The notes under the pieces were generated by a model that did not search any database, was not told where the DNA came from, and saw nothing but the letters and a program-made list of their open reading frames with translations. From Ignelater luminosus (Eukaryota > Arthropoda > Insecta > Coleoptera > Elateridae): DNA of 64,000 nucleotides. Shown here one piece after another: positions 42,801 to 50,022 of the stretch; the first letter of the stretch is position 1; every line of letters starts with the position of its first letter. A program made the position numbers and the translations under genes. The DNA lies in contig VTPC01005348.1 in assembly GCA_011009095.1 (NCBI GenBank), positions 16,463 through 80,462 on the forward strand, given 5' to 3'.

Positions 42801-44044
42801 AATTGTGGTAAATTTATGTAGTAGGTAGGTACAGTTCTTAATTTTCGAATTAGCTCAATCTTCTTGAGAAACAATAGACGGATTACAAATATCTGATGAG
42901 GCAGATAAGTCCCATTCTGAGATTTTTCGATTCTTCAGGGTGAAATGAGATGATGAAACTTGATTTCATTCGCTTCTTAAATTTCTAATTAATTACAATT
43001 TAAGTCAAGTACGTACCTGTCGAAACACATTTCCAATTGTTTTCCTAATGAAAACAAATTTCTAACAAAAGAAAATGCTAACCCTAAAACTATTCAAGCA
43101 CTTGACTTTCGCATAAGAAGATTGAGCCGATTCGAAAGATAAATACTATAGGTTCTTAAATCTTATCAGTTATTTCTATTTACAAAGCATGAAACTTAAC
43201 CAGATTTTATTCCAATTTGCAATCGTTTTAACTATTTATATATCTATTACGTTATTTAATTAGAGTAATTTTTTTAAACATCAAGGCAAAATTCCTTTTC
43301 ACTTTCTTCTGTTAAATTAATTCAAAAATCTAAATTATTTTAATGGCATTTTTTCATGCTGAAACAGTTTCGTTTAAATTCTAAAAAATTTAAAATATAA
43401 ACACGTTACGCAAATAAATGTACTTGTTAGTAAATAAAACATCTCAGTAACTAAAGTTTATCATCCCAAAGTATTAGAAAACTAATGGTTTCACTAATTA
43501 AATGACCCCGGTTTTCTATTTCATTTTAAAAAGATTTCGGTTATAATTTATTTGCAACAGGTCTCTATAATGCATCAAATAATAATTTTATTCTTATCAT
43601 TCGTATAAATTAATAATTTAATGGTTGTAATACCTTATATTTATCTTCAATTCAGTGTCACAAGTTTATTTGAACAAAAATAACAAATAATTAACTAGAC
43701 TTACTTGTACTACCCATAAATTCGTAGTCATAATTTGATTCTTCAAGTTCATCTCAATTAACTGAGATAATTTCAAACCAAGCCATACTGTTAGTGTTTC
43801 AGAATTATTAACAACAGGTCTAATTAATCTATTATAATTACTAAGTAGATCGTCATACAAATGTTTTGTATCCGGATTTGCTTCCGGTTGTTTAACACCA
43901 GCTAAAAATGATTGAAAAGTGATTAAAAGAAATTATTTTGTGTTAAATAGTCTGATTTTGATTGTACTTGCCTGTTGCATTATCTAAGAAAATAACAACC
44001 AAAAATATAGATAATAACAAAATTCTTTGTCTTGCTATTAACAT
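2200..44044 (-). CDS. nAChRalpha4: nicotinic acetylcholine receptor alpha4 subunit gene (exons 1-6, 3' end off the window)
   Basis: Subunit of a pentameric acetylcholine-gated cation channel of the insect nervous system; this receptor class is the target of neonicotinoids. Six exons splice in frame with phases 1, 0, 2, 0, 1, 2 and give about 340 residues. In order: hydrophobic signal peptide; ligand-binding domain with loop A ([13 protein letters not shown]); a Cys-loop with 13 residues between its cysteines; loop B GSWTYNG; loop C YYPCC, whose vicinal cysteines define an alpha subunit; M1 ([16 protein letters not shown]), M2 starting at SGEKVTLC, and M3. The M3-M4 loop and M4 are missing because the gene runs past position 1. 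[33 protein letters not shown] and [19 protein letters not shown] resemble insect alpha4 more than alpha1-3 as I remember them. Introns are 70, 27805, 305, 6653 and 5990 bp, plus a sixth that is cut by the edge. The family is certain; the alpha4 assignment is strong but from memory. Confidence 0.93.
2504..8493. other. intron 5 of nAChR alpha4
   Basis: 6.0 kb without recognisable coding sequence. From about 3540 to 5190 the plus strand is T-rich after a less AT-rich head and ends close to a primer-binding-site-like motif. The remainder, about 5600-8490, is AT-rich DNA in which I can name nothing. Confidence 0.7.
5194..5205 (+). other. LTR-retrotransposon primer-binding-site-like motif
   Basis: TGGCGCCCAACA resembles the start of primer-binding sites complementary to the 3' end of tRNA-Lys in LTR elements. 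It follows the T-rich block 3840-5190, which could be a decayed LTR. No LTR pair, gag or pol was recognised next to it, so this may be chance. Confidence 0.2.
8494..8650 (-). CDS. nAChRalpha4: nAChR alpha4 exon 5 (loop C, vicinal cysteines)
   Basis: 157 nt between GTTTAG acceptor and TTCAG|GTAAAT donor. It encodes [20 protein letters not shown] and, further on, [20 protein letters not shown], then TEPYS. The adjacent cysteines and the tyrosines on each side are the loop C ligands that mark an alpha-type subunit. The phase-1 end joins exon 6 to make [12 protein letters not shown]. Confidence 0.95.
11861..13934 (+). mobile_element. hAT-superfamily DNA transposon, BED-finger (ZBED-like) type, decayed
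   Basis: A 2.07-kb element. The left end reads CAGCGGTGGTTCTCAACC and the right end, reverse-complemented, CAGTGGTTCTCAACC; both have the CAG...GGTTCTCAACC end of many hAT/Charlie-like elements. The 8-bp flanks GAGTAAGT (left) and GAATAAGT (right, sharing the terminal G) match at seven of eight positions, as expected of a hAT target duplication. The interior encodes a broken transposase on the plus strand, antisense to the host gene. It sits in intron 4 between the Cys-loop and loop C exons. Confidence 0.8.
12010..13835 (+). pseudogene. hAT/ZBED-like transposase pseudogene
   Basis: DNA transposase remnant. In order: an acidic leader; a BED-type zinc finger piece ([14 protein letters not shown], CxxC at 12198-12209) in which the HxxxxH end is damaged by a substitution and a frameshift; a linker [15 protein letters not shown]...; then 12751-13233 with the catalytic-type block [11 protein letters not shown], the hAT signature [16 protein letters not shown] and AYLADF; then 13188-13430; finally the dimerisation region [20 protein letters not shown] at 13653-13835. 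It is interrupted by several stops and at least two frame changes, so it is not functional. The same arrangement occurs in ZBED5-like proteins and their hAT relatives. Confidence 0.8.
15304..15484 (-). CDS. nAChRalpha4: nAChR alpha4 exon 4 (Cys-loop and loop B)
   Basis: 181 nt between TTATAG acceptor and CAG|GTAAGA donor. It encodes [20 protein letters not shown] and the Cys-loop [15 protein letters not shown], followed by loop B FGSWTYNG with its binding-site tryptophan. The first base completes an Asn codon begun in exon 3. In Drosophila alpha4 the corresponding exon has an alternative copy; I did not see a second copy by eye in either flanking intron. Confidence 0.96.
15485..15789. other. 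intron 3 of nAChR alpha4
   Basis: 305 bp with standard GTAAGT donor and TTATAG acceptor. No second copy of the Cys-loop exon is visible in it. Confidence 0.9.
15790..15899 (-). CDS. nAChRalpha4: nAChR alpha4 exon 3 (loop A)
   Basis: 110 nt, a length typical of this exon in the family, between GTTTTAG and AACAA|GTAAGT. It encodes [20 protein letters not shown] and then [17 protein letters not shown], including loop A of the agonist site. The usual loop A tyrosine (VLYNN) is read as phenylalanine (TTC) here. It is separated from exon 2 by 27.8 kb. Confidence 0.95.
15900..23619. other. intron 2 of nAChR alpha4, exon 3-proximal part
   Basis: AT-rich, no coding sequence recognised. Notes: an orphan ACCCTGTATG terminus near 16850; a decayed repeat at 17560-17940; and a terminus GTATACACCCTGTATAC at about 21469-21485 without a clear partner. 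A frame of 113 codons at 20177-20518 has no recognisable domain and is probably chance. Confidence 0.6.
17560..17940 (+). repeat. retrotransposon tail-like repeat remnant
   Basis: A stretch richer in C and A than its surroundings. It contains two related units, around CATACCCTGTACCCTAGTAA and CATACCCTGTAGATCAGTAA, each followed by a 'cgaaagtcggtccagtag'-like segment. This phrasing resembles 3' regions of insect non-LTR elements. No reading frame survives and the family is not identified. Confidence 0.35.
23628..24560. mobile_element. non-autonomous hAT element with GTACTT-rich subterminal repeats
   Basis: A 933-bp element flanked by a perfect 8-bp duplication TTCTGTAG (23620-23627 and 24561-24568). 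The ends are inverted repeats: CAGAGCTGGGTAAGTACATC followed by ACAAATGTACTT, 32 bp with no mismatch that I can see. Inside each end are many copies of GTACTT/AAGTAC, resembling the clustered subterminal binding sites of hAT transposases. The middle is AT-rich and encodes nothing recognisable. It lies in intron 2. Confidence 0.88.
24806..24844 (+). repeat. (TTA)n microsatellite
   Basis: About 13 uninterrupted TTA units. A shorter ATT run lies nearby at 24721-24738 and another at about 21836-21852. Confidence 0.95.
25471..26023. mobile_element. inverted-repeat element with TATA(C)AGGGTGTAT ends
   Basis: The left end TATAGGGTGTATTTATTCAG and the reverse complement of the right end TATACAGGGTGTATTATTTC align over roughly 60 bp with gaps, both continuing to a shared CTCGATTCT block. 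The total is about 553 bp. No coding content; the target duplication is not clear. Confidence 0.6.
26024..28690. other. intron 2 segment, nothing recognised
   Basis: AT-rich sequence with no domain, RNA gene or clear repeat that I can identify. Confidence 0.6.
28910..30850 (+). mobile_element. non-LTR (LINE) retrotransposon remnant A, jockey-like
   Basis: Decayed ORF2 on the plus strand, readable only by changing frame. Around 29130-29400 it gives pieces like [27 protein letters not shown] and [16 protein letters not shown], characteristic of the endonuclease-to-RT linker. About 29690-29760 gives an [11 protein letters not shown] finger-region piece. At about 29985-30095 come [28 protein letters not shown] and L, the RT palm motif with its aspartate pair at 30072-30077. 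Stops occur throughout. The composition is less AT-rich than the flanks. It sits in intron 2, antisense to the host gene. Boundaries are approximate and the clade is uncertain. Confidence 0.7.
30851..33151. other. intron 2 segment with an unassigned B-box-like site
   Basis: Mostly unrecognised. Around 31360-31460 there is GAGTTCGAGTCTG (31428-31440), close to a Pol III B box, in a locally less AT-rich stretch, which suggests a possible tRNA-derived SINE. A matching A box at the right distance is not convincing, so no SINE is called. Confidence 0.4.
33540..34853 (+). pseudogene. hAT transposase pseudogene
   Basis: Plus-strand pieces in order: [20 protein letters not shown] then RKNYLSVC (about 33560-33645); after a break of roughly 490 bp, [20 protein letters not shown] (from about 34170); [20 protein letters not shown] (from about 34318) with the TDA-PYM block that holds a catalytic aspartate in this family; [20 protein letters not shown]; and 34626-34853 with [20 protein letters not shown] and SLAIVRNVE. 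These match the CGGBP/DUF659-type hAT transposases found widely in arthropods. Several stops and frame changes, the internal insertion and loss of the C-terminal domain make it inactive. Confidence 0.75.
33676..34165 (+). mobile_element. insertion in the hAT transposase, possibly a Penelope-like element 3' fragment
   Basis: This segment splits the hAT coding region: RKNYLSVC lies before it and [11 protein letters not shown] after, pieces that are close together in intact relatives. From 33686 one frame reads KSRIAKHV, stop, [20 protein letters not shown], then TRTKLKETT. After a frame change it reads [20 protein letters not shown]. The spacing KS-IA-H...IQWDNAQIL...R...KE resembles the C-terminal GIY-YIG endonuclease region of Penelope-like retroelements. 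The rest, which is richer in C, is unassigned. The boundaries are inferred from the hAT side. Confidence 0.45.
35209..39030. other. intron 2 segment, nothing recognised
   Basis: AT-rich. A GGGGTTACAC block at 35645-35654 looks like a transposon end but I found no partner. A short CTTA microsatellite lies at 37574-37588. No coding sequence was identified. Confidence 0.6.
39060..40900 (+). mobile_element. non-LTR (LINE) retrotransposon remnant B, same type as remnant A
   Basis: Plus-strand ORF2 pieces across several frames: an endonuclease-domain piece around 39540-39680; [17 protein letters not shown] at about 39777-39825; [13 protein letters not shown] (39858-39896); [29 protein letters not shown]; the RT palm motif GYADD at 40172-40186; and, at about 40510-40650, a C-terminal piece reading [13 protein letters not shown] and, in another frame, [10 protein letters not shown]. 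The order matches the LINE endonuclease-RT arrangement. It is heavily interrupted by stops, frame changes and deletions. Upstream bases 39060-39480 may derive from ORF1 but lack a clear motif. Confidence 0.75.
40901..43704. other. intron 2 segment next to exon 2, nothing recognised
   Basis: AT-rich without recognisable coding or repeat content. Frames of 60-80 codons at 41273-41515, 41523-41720 and 42604-42789 have no identifiable domain. Confidence 0.6.
43705..43901 (-). CDS. nAChRalpha4: nAChR alpha4 exon 2 (N-terminal ligand-binding domain)
   Basis: 197 nt between TTTTTAG acceptor and CAA|GTAAGT donor. It encodes the mature N-terminus ([20 protein letters not shown]) and the first beta strands ([18 protein letters not shown], then MTTNLWVVQ). 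An NNSE segment is a likely N-glycosylation site. In several insect nAChR genes this region is divided into two exons, the second about 45 bp; here it is one. It joins exon 3 at a codon boundary. Confidence 0.93.
43902..43971 (-). other. nAChRalpha4: intron 1 of nAChR alpha4, GC-AG type
   Basis: 70 bp on the minus strand, starting GCAAGTACAA after ACAG and ending ATTTTTAG. AG|GCAAGT is the strong consensus typical of GC-AG introns. The reading frame requires this boundary. Confidence 0.8.
43972..44044 (-). CDS. nAChRalpha4: nAChR alpha4 exon 1 (signal peptide)
   Basis: Coding part of the first exon, 73 nt. It begins [20 protein letters not shown] and continues DNAT, a short basic start followed by a hydrophobic core as expected of a secretory signal. 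The ATG at 44044-44042 is the only start in frame with exon 2 that places a signal peptide before the mature N-terminus. The exon ends ACAG|GCAAGT, a GC donor. The nearest GT alternative, four bases on, would put exon 2 out of frame with an early stop, so the GC site is needed. Confidence 0.85.
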
Positions 44045-44110
44045 TTCTGTTGTTACATGTTACACCCACCACTTGTACACCATGCTGCATCCAGCTGGAC
44101 CAACCCTTGT
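44045..44110 (-). promoter_or_regulatory. putative 5' leader of nAChR alpha4 with upstream start codons
   Basis: This segment upstream of the ATG is less AT-rich than its surroundings. Read on the minus strand it has an E-box (CAGCTG), an ATG at 44090 whose frame overlaps the main start, a 7-codon uORF (44083-44060) and an ATGTAA start-stop at 44058-44053. The transcription start is not determined, so whether these lie in the mRNA is inferred from closeness only. Confidence 0.35.
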
Positions 44111-44378
44111 ATGAGAAAATCAATGCAGACGCGCAGTCTCTGTCGATATATCAGATATTTGAATTTACATATCAACTTGATTATTAAAAATTACCAAAAT
44201 AAATAAATGTTTTGGAACATTAACTGTCGATGCTGGGAAAAATAAACTTAATATAATAAAAAATATTTCCATTAATTACTTTGTTAATCTAAAAAAAATT
44301 GCAATCTTCTTTTTGAGTAAAACAATTTTATGGTTATTATTAATGTAAGAGAAAGCGGCATTATACAGTATATAAATA

Positions 44379-44549
44379 TCGTGCCATCAAAAATAAACCC
44401 AATTTGCGTAATCTATGGAAGAACGTACGTCGGTGGTAGCAAATTATATACAACTATTTCTAAATTGTCAACGTGAGAAATTCAAAAAATAAATAAATCA
44501 CCCATGTAAGTTTTTCATTTCACAGACTACGCGCTTTTTGATGGCACGT
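44379..44549. mobile_element. small TA-flanked MITE upstream of nAChR alpha4
   Basis: 171 bp between TA dinucleotides (44377-44378 and 44550-44551). The ends are inverted: TCGTGCCATCAAAAA on the left and, reverse-complemented, ACGTGCCATCAAAAAGCGCG on the right, with a second matching block TGCGTAATCTATG / GCGTAGTCTGTG further in. It has no coding content. It lies about 330 bp upstream of the receptor start codon. Confidence 0.7.
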
Positions 44550-44877
44550 TACTTTATTTTCGTTTAAACTATTATTAGAATATTAAGTTAAATTAGATTG
44601 CAAGCGTCACATTAAAAAAGAAATTCAAATGCACCGAATTAGTCTATTTGCGCCTCTTAAATAAAGATTTGTACTGTAATAGCATTAAATTCTTATTCTT
44701 ATAAATATTTAATTATAATCTAGTTCTAAGAAACTGGTCAAATCATGTGTTCATGTTTACATAACAAAATATTCTACAACGTTATCCAACTGCCAATTTT
44801 ATCAAATTTTTTGCATATTGAATTAAATCAAAGTTTTGATATTATTGACTGATGTATGTTGAATATGTTTAGGCGAC

Positions 44878-45174
44878 TTAGAAACAGATATTGTTAATTT
44901 CTTGCATTACTTCTAAATAATTGCAATTGTTACAAGTGTACAACTGCCTTAATCTATCAATTAAAATTTCAAATGATCTTTGTCTAGGTTTATTACCTAA
45001 TATTATATCTCTAATATTTATCAATGCATTTTCTGGTAAGTCTAACGAAAGAATATCAAACTTTTGTGATTCATCATTAATTTCTTTAACTGAAAAATAA
45101 CGATTTATTTGTACGATAAAAAGTTGCATATCTTCCTTTGTAAAAACGGAAACACTAATCTTCAAATCAGCCAT
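44878..45174 (-). CDS. gag-like open reading frame, 98 codons (LTR-retrotransposon derived)
   Basis: Uninterrupted frame starting MADLKISVSVFTKEDMQLFI, then VQINRYFSVKEINDESQKFD, SLDLPENALINIRDII and RSFEILIDRLRQLY. The pattern (aromatic or F-x-x-x-D near the start, QI-RYF, I-DE--KF, ---LP--AL--IRDII, --LI-RL) resembles the N-terminal capsid region of gag proteins of insect gypsy-type elements. It stops at 98 codons, far short of a full gag, and no protease or RT follows. Either a truncated remnant that happens to stay open, or a small captured gag domain. It is transcribed in the same direction as the receptor gene and ends about 830 bp upstream of its ATG. Function unknown. Confidence 0.45.
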   Translation of the reverse strand: MADLKISVSVFTKEDMQLFIVQINRYFSVKEINDESQKFDILSLDLPENALINIRDIILGNKPRQRSFEILIDRLRQLYTCNNCNYLEVMQEINNICF

Positions 45175-45662
45175 TGCATTACAAAATATTAATTAAACGA
45201 ACTTATCTTAATAATCTAAGGATGATTTGTTTTGGGGAATTACTAACTCATGGAGTTGAACTGCTGTATCTTGTATTACCTTGTTGTATCAGATCACTAG
45301 TGTTTACAACTGAATTGATTTATTTTGAATTGGTTGATAAAATTGACAGCTTAATAAGATTGCAGAATATGGACATGAACAGATGTTACCAAAGCAACTA
45401 ACTTCTTATAACTAGATTATTAATTAAATATTTATAAGAATGAGAATGCAATGCTGTTACAGTGCATTCTTGAAAATAAAAAGTAAACATATAAACACAA
45501 ACGTAATAATTGCATTACAAAGTTTTTAATTAAAGAAATGCGCAATTAAAAAATTGTTTTGTAGGAAGCAATAGGAAATTGAATTATTCTTTTATTTTTT
45601 TTTTCAACGACAATACAACATTGACTGTAAGAAACAGAGTTGTTGTATGTATTGCTGTAGTA

Positions 45663-46944
45663 ACACATCGTTCAATAAGTCCCGAGACTAACAACGAAAA
45701 CAACATTTTTTTTTTCAAAAATCATTTTTATTCATCAATATAATCTCCTTTTAGAGTGATACAATCTTTCCAACATTTCTATACCATGTTTATAGAAGGA
45801 TTTATCCTTTGCTTCAAAATAGGCTTCAGTTTCGGCAATGACCTCCTCATTCGAGCCAAATTTTTTTCCCTGGAGCATTTTTTTGAGATCAGCAAAGAGC
45901 CAGTAGTCGCTGGGGGCTAAATCTGGCGAATACGGGGGGTGGGGAAGCAAATCAAAGCCCAACTCGTAGATTTTTGCCACTGTTTTCATGGACTTGTGGC
46001 ATGGTGCATTGTCTTGCTGAAAAAGGATTTTTTTCTTCTTCATGTGCGGTCGTTTTGCTGCGATCTCCTCCTTCAAACGTACCAACAAGTCAATATAATA
46101 ATCACTGTTGATCGATTTACCTTTTTCCAGGTAGTCAATGAAAATGACGCCATGTGTATCCCAAAAAACAGACGCCATGACTTTGCCAGCAGATTGCTGC
46201 GTTTTTCGACGCTTCGGCGGCTTTCGCCAGCCATGCGCCACTCAGATGATTGCCGATTCGACTCCGGAGTGAAATGATGTATCCATGTTTCATCCATGGT
46301 CACGTATCGACGCAGGAAATCCTTTTTATTGCGAGTAAATAGCGATAAACAGCTCTCTGAATCGTCGATTCGTTGCTGTTTTTGTTACATTGAAAGCAAT
46401 CGCGGCACCCACTTGGAAAAAACCTTTTTCATGCTCAATTTTTCATGAAGGATTGTAAATACGCTTCCAGATGATATCTGTGTCATTTCTGCAATCTCAC
46501 GGACCTTTACTTTGCGATTTTTCATTACGATTTTCAATACTTCACTCACATTTTCCGGTGTAACGGCTTCCAATGGCCTACCCGAACGTTCCGCATCGTT
46601 TGTGTCCGTACGACCACGTTTAAACTCAGCATACCAACGACAAATCGTTGATTTGGATGGAGAGGAGTCCGGGTAACGTTTCTCAAGCCATTGCTGGGCT
46701 TCTACGGTGTTTTTACCCATTAAAAAACAATGTTTTATCAACACGCGAAACTCGCTTTGTTCCATTTTTCAAACAAATTACAAAGTGACTTTACTCTAAC
46801 CTCGATAACTCTGCTGTTTGTGGTCCAATCGACGTGAAATTTTTACACGTTTCATGTGAAGGTTCGCACTCTAGGGAAACGTGGCTAGTTTGGTACTACT
46901 AGCACCATCTCTGGGTTAGTCTCGGGACTTATTGAACGATGTGT
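45663..46944 (-). mobile_element. mariner-family DNA transposon
   Basis: 1282 bp with perfect 30-bp terminal inverted repeats (45663-45692 and 46915-46944) beginning ACACATCGTTCAATAAGTCC. They are flanked by the TA target duplication of mariners (45661-45662 and 46945-46946). It carries one transposase gene on the minus strand, interrupted once by a stop and once by a frameshift. Undamaged ends suggest a relatively recent insertion. Confidence 0.95.
45735..46765 (-). pseudogene. mariner transposase (DD34D) with one stop and one frameshift
   Basis: Cut-and-paste transposase. It starts MEQSEFRVLIKHCFLMGKNT and has the N-terminal helix-turn-helix (46765-46385: STICRWYAEFKRGRTDTNDA, SGRPLEAVTPENV). 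After VPRLLSM comes an in-frame TAA at 46387-46385. The same frame then resumes with TMDETWIHHFTPESNRQSSE (first catalytic Asp), and frame is lost near 46220-46240. The third part, 46241-45735, gives KTQQSAGKVMASVFWD, FQQDNAPCH (second Asp) and YSPDLAPSDYWLF, whose last Asp is separated by 34 residues, the DD34D signature. It ends SKRRLY. All three catalytic aspartates persist, but the gene is broken. Confidence 0.93.
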
Positions 46945-46946
46945 TA

Positions 46947-48099
46947 TTAGTAAAGAATTTTGTATTTAGAATTTGTATTAAGAATACAGCAAATGCTATA
47001 AGAGATTAGTAAAAAGTTTTAATCTTGTAGCGAGGATTTTGCAGAAATCTTGTAGAAAAAGATAAATTGGTGTTCTATCACATTCTATCACTATACTAAT
47101 TGCAATCAAAGAAATATTGTCTGCTACACGTGTAGTTGTGTGGAATCTACCAACTAGCTTTTGAATTCTAGAAAACGCGTATTGACCCAAGTATTGTGAT
47201 TTGCCAGGACTCAAACAATTTAAAAGAAAAATTTATGATGCTTAGTTTTCTTTCGTGTTTGTCATACAATGAAAGAAACTACTGGCTTCTTATGGACAGC
47301 GTATATTTTATATTGTGAGCAGCTTTAACAACTAAAAAGGAACAAAGCAATGATAACACATAAAACTGATGATAAAATGAATGTGAAGGAATGTTTGATC
47401 GTCTTGTATGCTCCTCTCTCTATTATAAGGTATGTCTTTAATATGAACAGTATTATAGTTCCAAGTCTTCTTCAGAAAATTCATAGAGAACGAATAGTTA
47501 ACTTCACTTCAATGAAATACGCTATTTAGATCTTCCTCGAAAAAATTGGGTAGTATATCATTCACCTGGGTTATAACGCAGCATTGACAGATTTATTTAA
47601 AAAAGCAAGTAAAACGTGATTATTAATTTTTTGAAAATTACTTGATTCTAAACGACCAACATTTCTATTAGGAATGGAAACGGTTTTCTTTTAAAGCTCT
47701 GACACTTGAGGTATGTATCTGGTTGCTAGATATGCGATGAATTTAAGGTCATTTGCATTTAGTAAGTGGTCGCCTTCATTTTTGTAACACTACAATAAAT
47801 GTCAAAAAAATGGAATTAGTTCTTTTTAATTCTCACTCATTCAATTATTGAACAAAGCAAAAGATTACAGTTAATTCTTTAAAAATGAAATACAAAACAG
47901 AAAAAGCTTTTATTTAATAAGTTTTGGAGTGTTTGTCAACCAACTGATCCTAAACTGGTTTTTCCATTAAATAATAATTTTACCTTGCCTAGGTTTTGGT
48001 ATCATAAAATTTTCTAAAGTAAAAGTTTTTGTTTCGTTGCGTCACCTCAATAATAAAATGACAGCAAACCATGACCAAATTCTGTCGTTTCTGTTAAAG
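46947..48099. other. intergenic stretch, nothing recognised
   Basis: AT-rich, without recognisable coding sequence, RNA or repeat. A minus-strand frame of 72 codons at 46996-47214 has no domain and looks like chance. Confidence 0.6.
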
Positions 48100-49420
48100 A
48101 ACTGCGATGTTGTTTCTGTCTTATCCATTATTTAATAATCTTCAATCGAGCAATTAGAACTTAGACTTTTCCTGCAATTTGGAAAGCTGCAAATGTAACT
48201 CCAGTATTAAAAAGTGGTGATTCAAGTATTATTAACAGTTAATTATAAATCAATTAGTATCTTGTCCAAGTTAGCAAAGGTTTTCGAGAGGATACATACA
48301 TGCGTATCTCCATTTCAGACTACTTTGTGAAAAATAAATCGACTGTATCTAACCTTGTTTAATTTACACAGTATGCAACAGATGTTGTTAATATTCGAGG
48401 CCAAGTCGACGTGGTGCACACAGACTTCTCCAAGGCCTTTGATAAGTTAGATCATAAAATCTTCATTCCTAAACTCCATGATGTTAGATTCGCTGATGCA
48501 TTACTGTGTTTCTTTAAGTTGTATTTAACTGATACTTCAGTGCAACATCTGGGGTTCTTCACAGATTCAGTCTTGAACCTCTATTGTTTTTCATTTTCAT
48601 TAATAACTTGCCTAATTTACTCTCCTGCAAAAAGATAGTATTTGCAGATGACCTCAAAATTCTCACCACTATTACATCTGTTGATAAGTGTATTAAATTT
48701 TAAATTGAAGTTAATAAAGTTCAAGAGTAGTGTAATGTTAATAAACTTGACCTTAATATCTCTAAGTAGAGAGTTCTTTTTACTCATATAAATTGAATTC
48801 AATAACATATAAATAATTATACCTTTAACTCGACTTCATTATCTCTATGGAATGATAATTTGAAAACTTGGGAGTGCGTTTTAACGGTAAACTCTCTTTT
48901 TCAAAACATCTAGATGGCTTTACAATCAGAAAATTGTCATTTTGTTTGAGATGTAGTTATTGATTTTTACTCTAGGTCAAAGCTTGAGTATTGTCTTATA
49001 GTGTAGACTCGACTCTATTGTATAGCATAAATATAAGATACTCTAGAGATGATTCAAACCAAATTTCTAAAGTTTCTGGCTTTCCTACTTGATGGGGTAT
49101 AATCATGCAGGGGTTTTGACCATAATGTTTATTTTGTGACTTAGGTTTGACATCGTTCATTTGAATCGCGTAGGGTTAAGCCTAGTTTTATCTTTTTGTA
49201 CAAGCTTATGCATAATATGATTGATTCGCCAAATTTTCTTGGCATGTTGAATTTTCAGGTTCGTCTTAGAACGACATTCCTTTTTACGGTAAGTTCGCAC
49301 GTACAAATCTGGAGTAGAGGTCTCCCATTTATGTTATGTGTTATCATTACAATAAGTCTAATTGTGATATTAACGAATGTACAGTTTCCAGTCTGTAATT
49401 AATTAATACTCATTTGTAAT
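48100..49420 (+). mobile_element. non-LTR (LINE) retrotransposon remnant C (RT to C-terminus)
   Basis: Plus-strand RT remnant running from the fingers (FPAIWKAANVTPVLKSGDSS at about 48170-48230, although the frame changes) through ILSKLAKVFERI, VVHTDFSKAFDKLDHKI (48411 onward, the A motif of the RT), LPNLLSCKK and FADDLK (48641-48655, palm motif) to C-terminal pieces FLYKLMHNMIDSPNFLGMLN at about 49190-49260. Small deletions and stops interrupt it. The sequence resembles the CR1/jockey group of LINEs that is abundant in insects. It has no 5' endonuclease part, consistent with 5' truncation. Confidence 0.8.
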
Positions 49421-50022
49421 TCCGTAGTCTTATTAATATCTATAAACTGACCTTTTTATATTATGTATTACATTAGATTTGTCTTTACCTATATTAAAAT
49501 TTAAACACTTTTTACACAAGACGAAATGAAGAAACTATTAGACTTATAATGCCAAACTAAAGCAGTGTAGTCAAATAATCCTCTATTCATCATTGACATT
49601 GTTCAGTTTAATTAAATTTAATTAATGTTTGTATTGTTACACTGGTTAAGGTAGTAATGGTATAGTAATTATCAGAATAATATGTATGTAGTACACGTAT
49701 ATTTTACAGAAAAAATGCAATTTGTTAAAGCACATCTTTTAATATTTATAATTATATTTTTCTGTAACCGTAACCTTAAAATAAATGTAGGTATGAAATA
49801 TGTAGCCGAGGTGTTTTTGCGTCAATCTATTTCTGATTACGATCTAGCTCGTCATATTCGAGTCTGAATACTTTATTTCTTTTTTAGCTCATTTATTATT
49901 GGAATGAGTAGATATTCGATACAAAAAAAAGAACTGTATAAAGACAACAAATAAAGATGTTATATTAAGCTTAATATCATCAATTCTTAACTGCTTTTTG
50001 TTAATATTTTTATACTAATATA

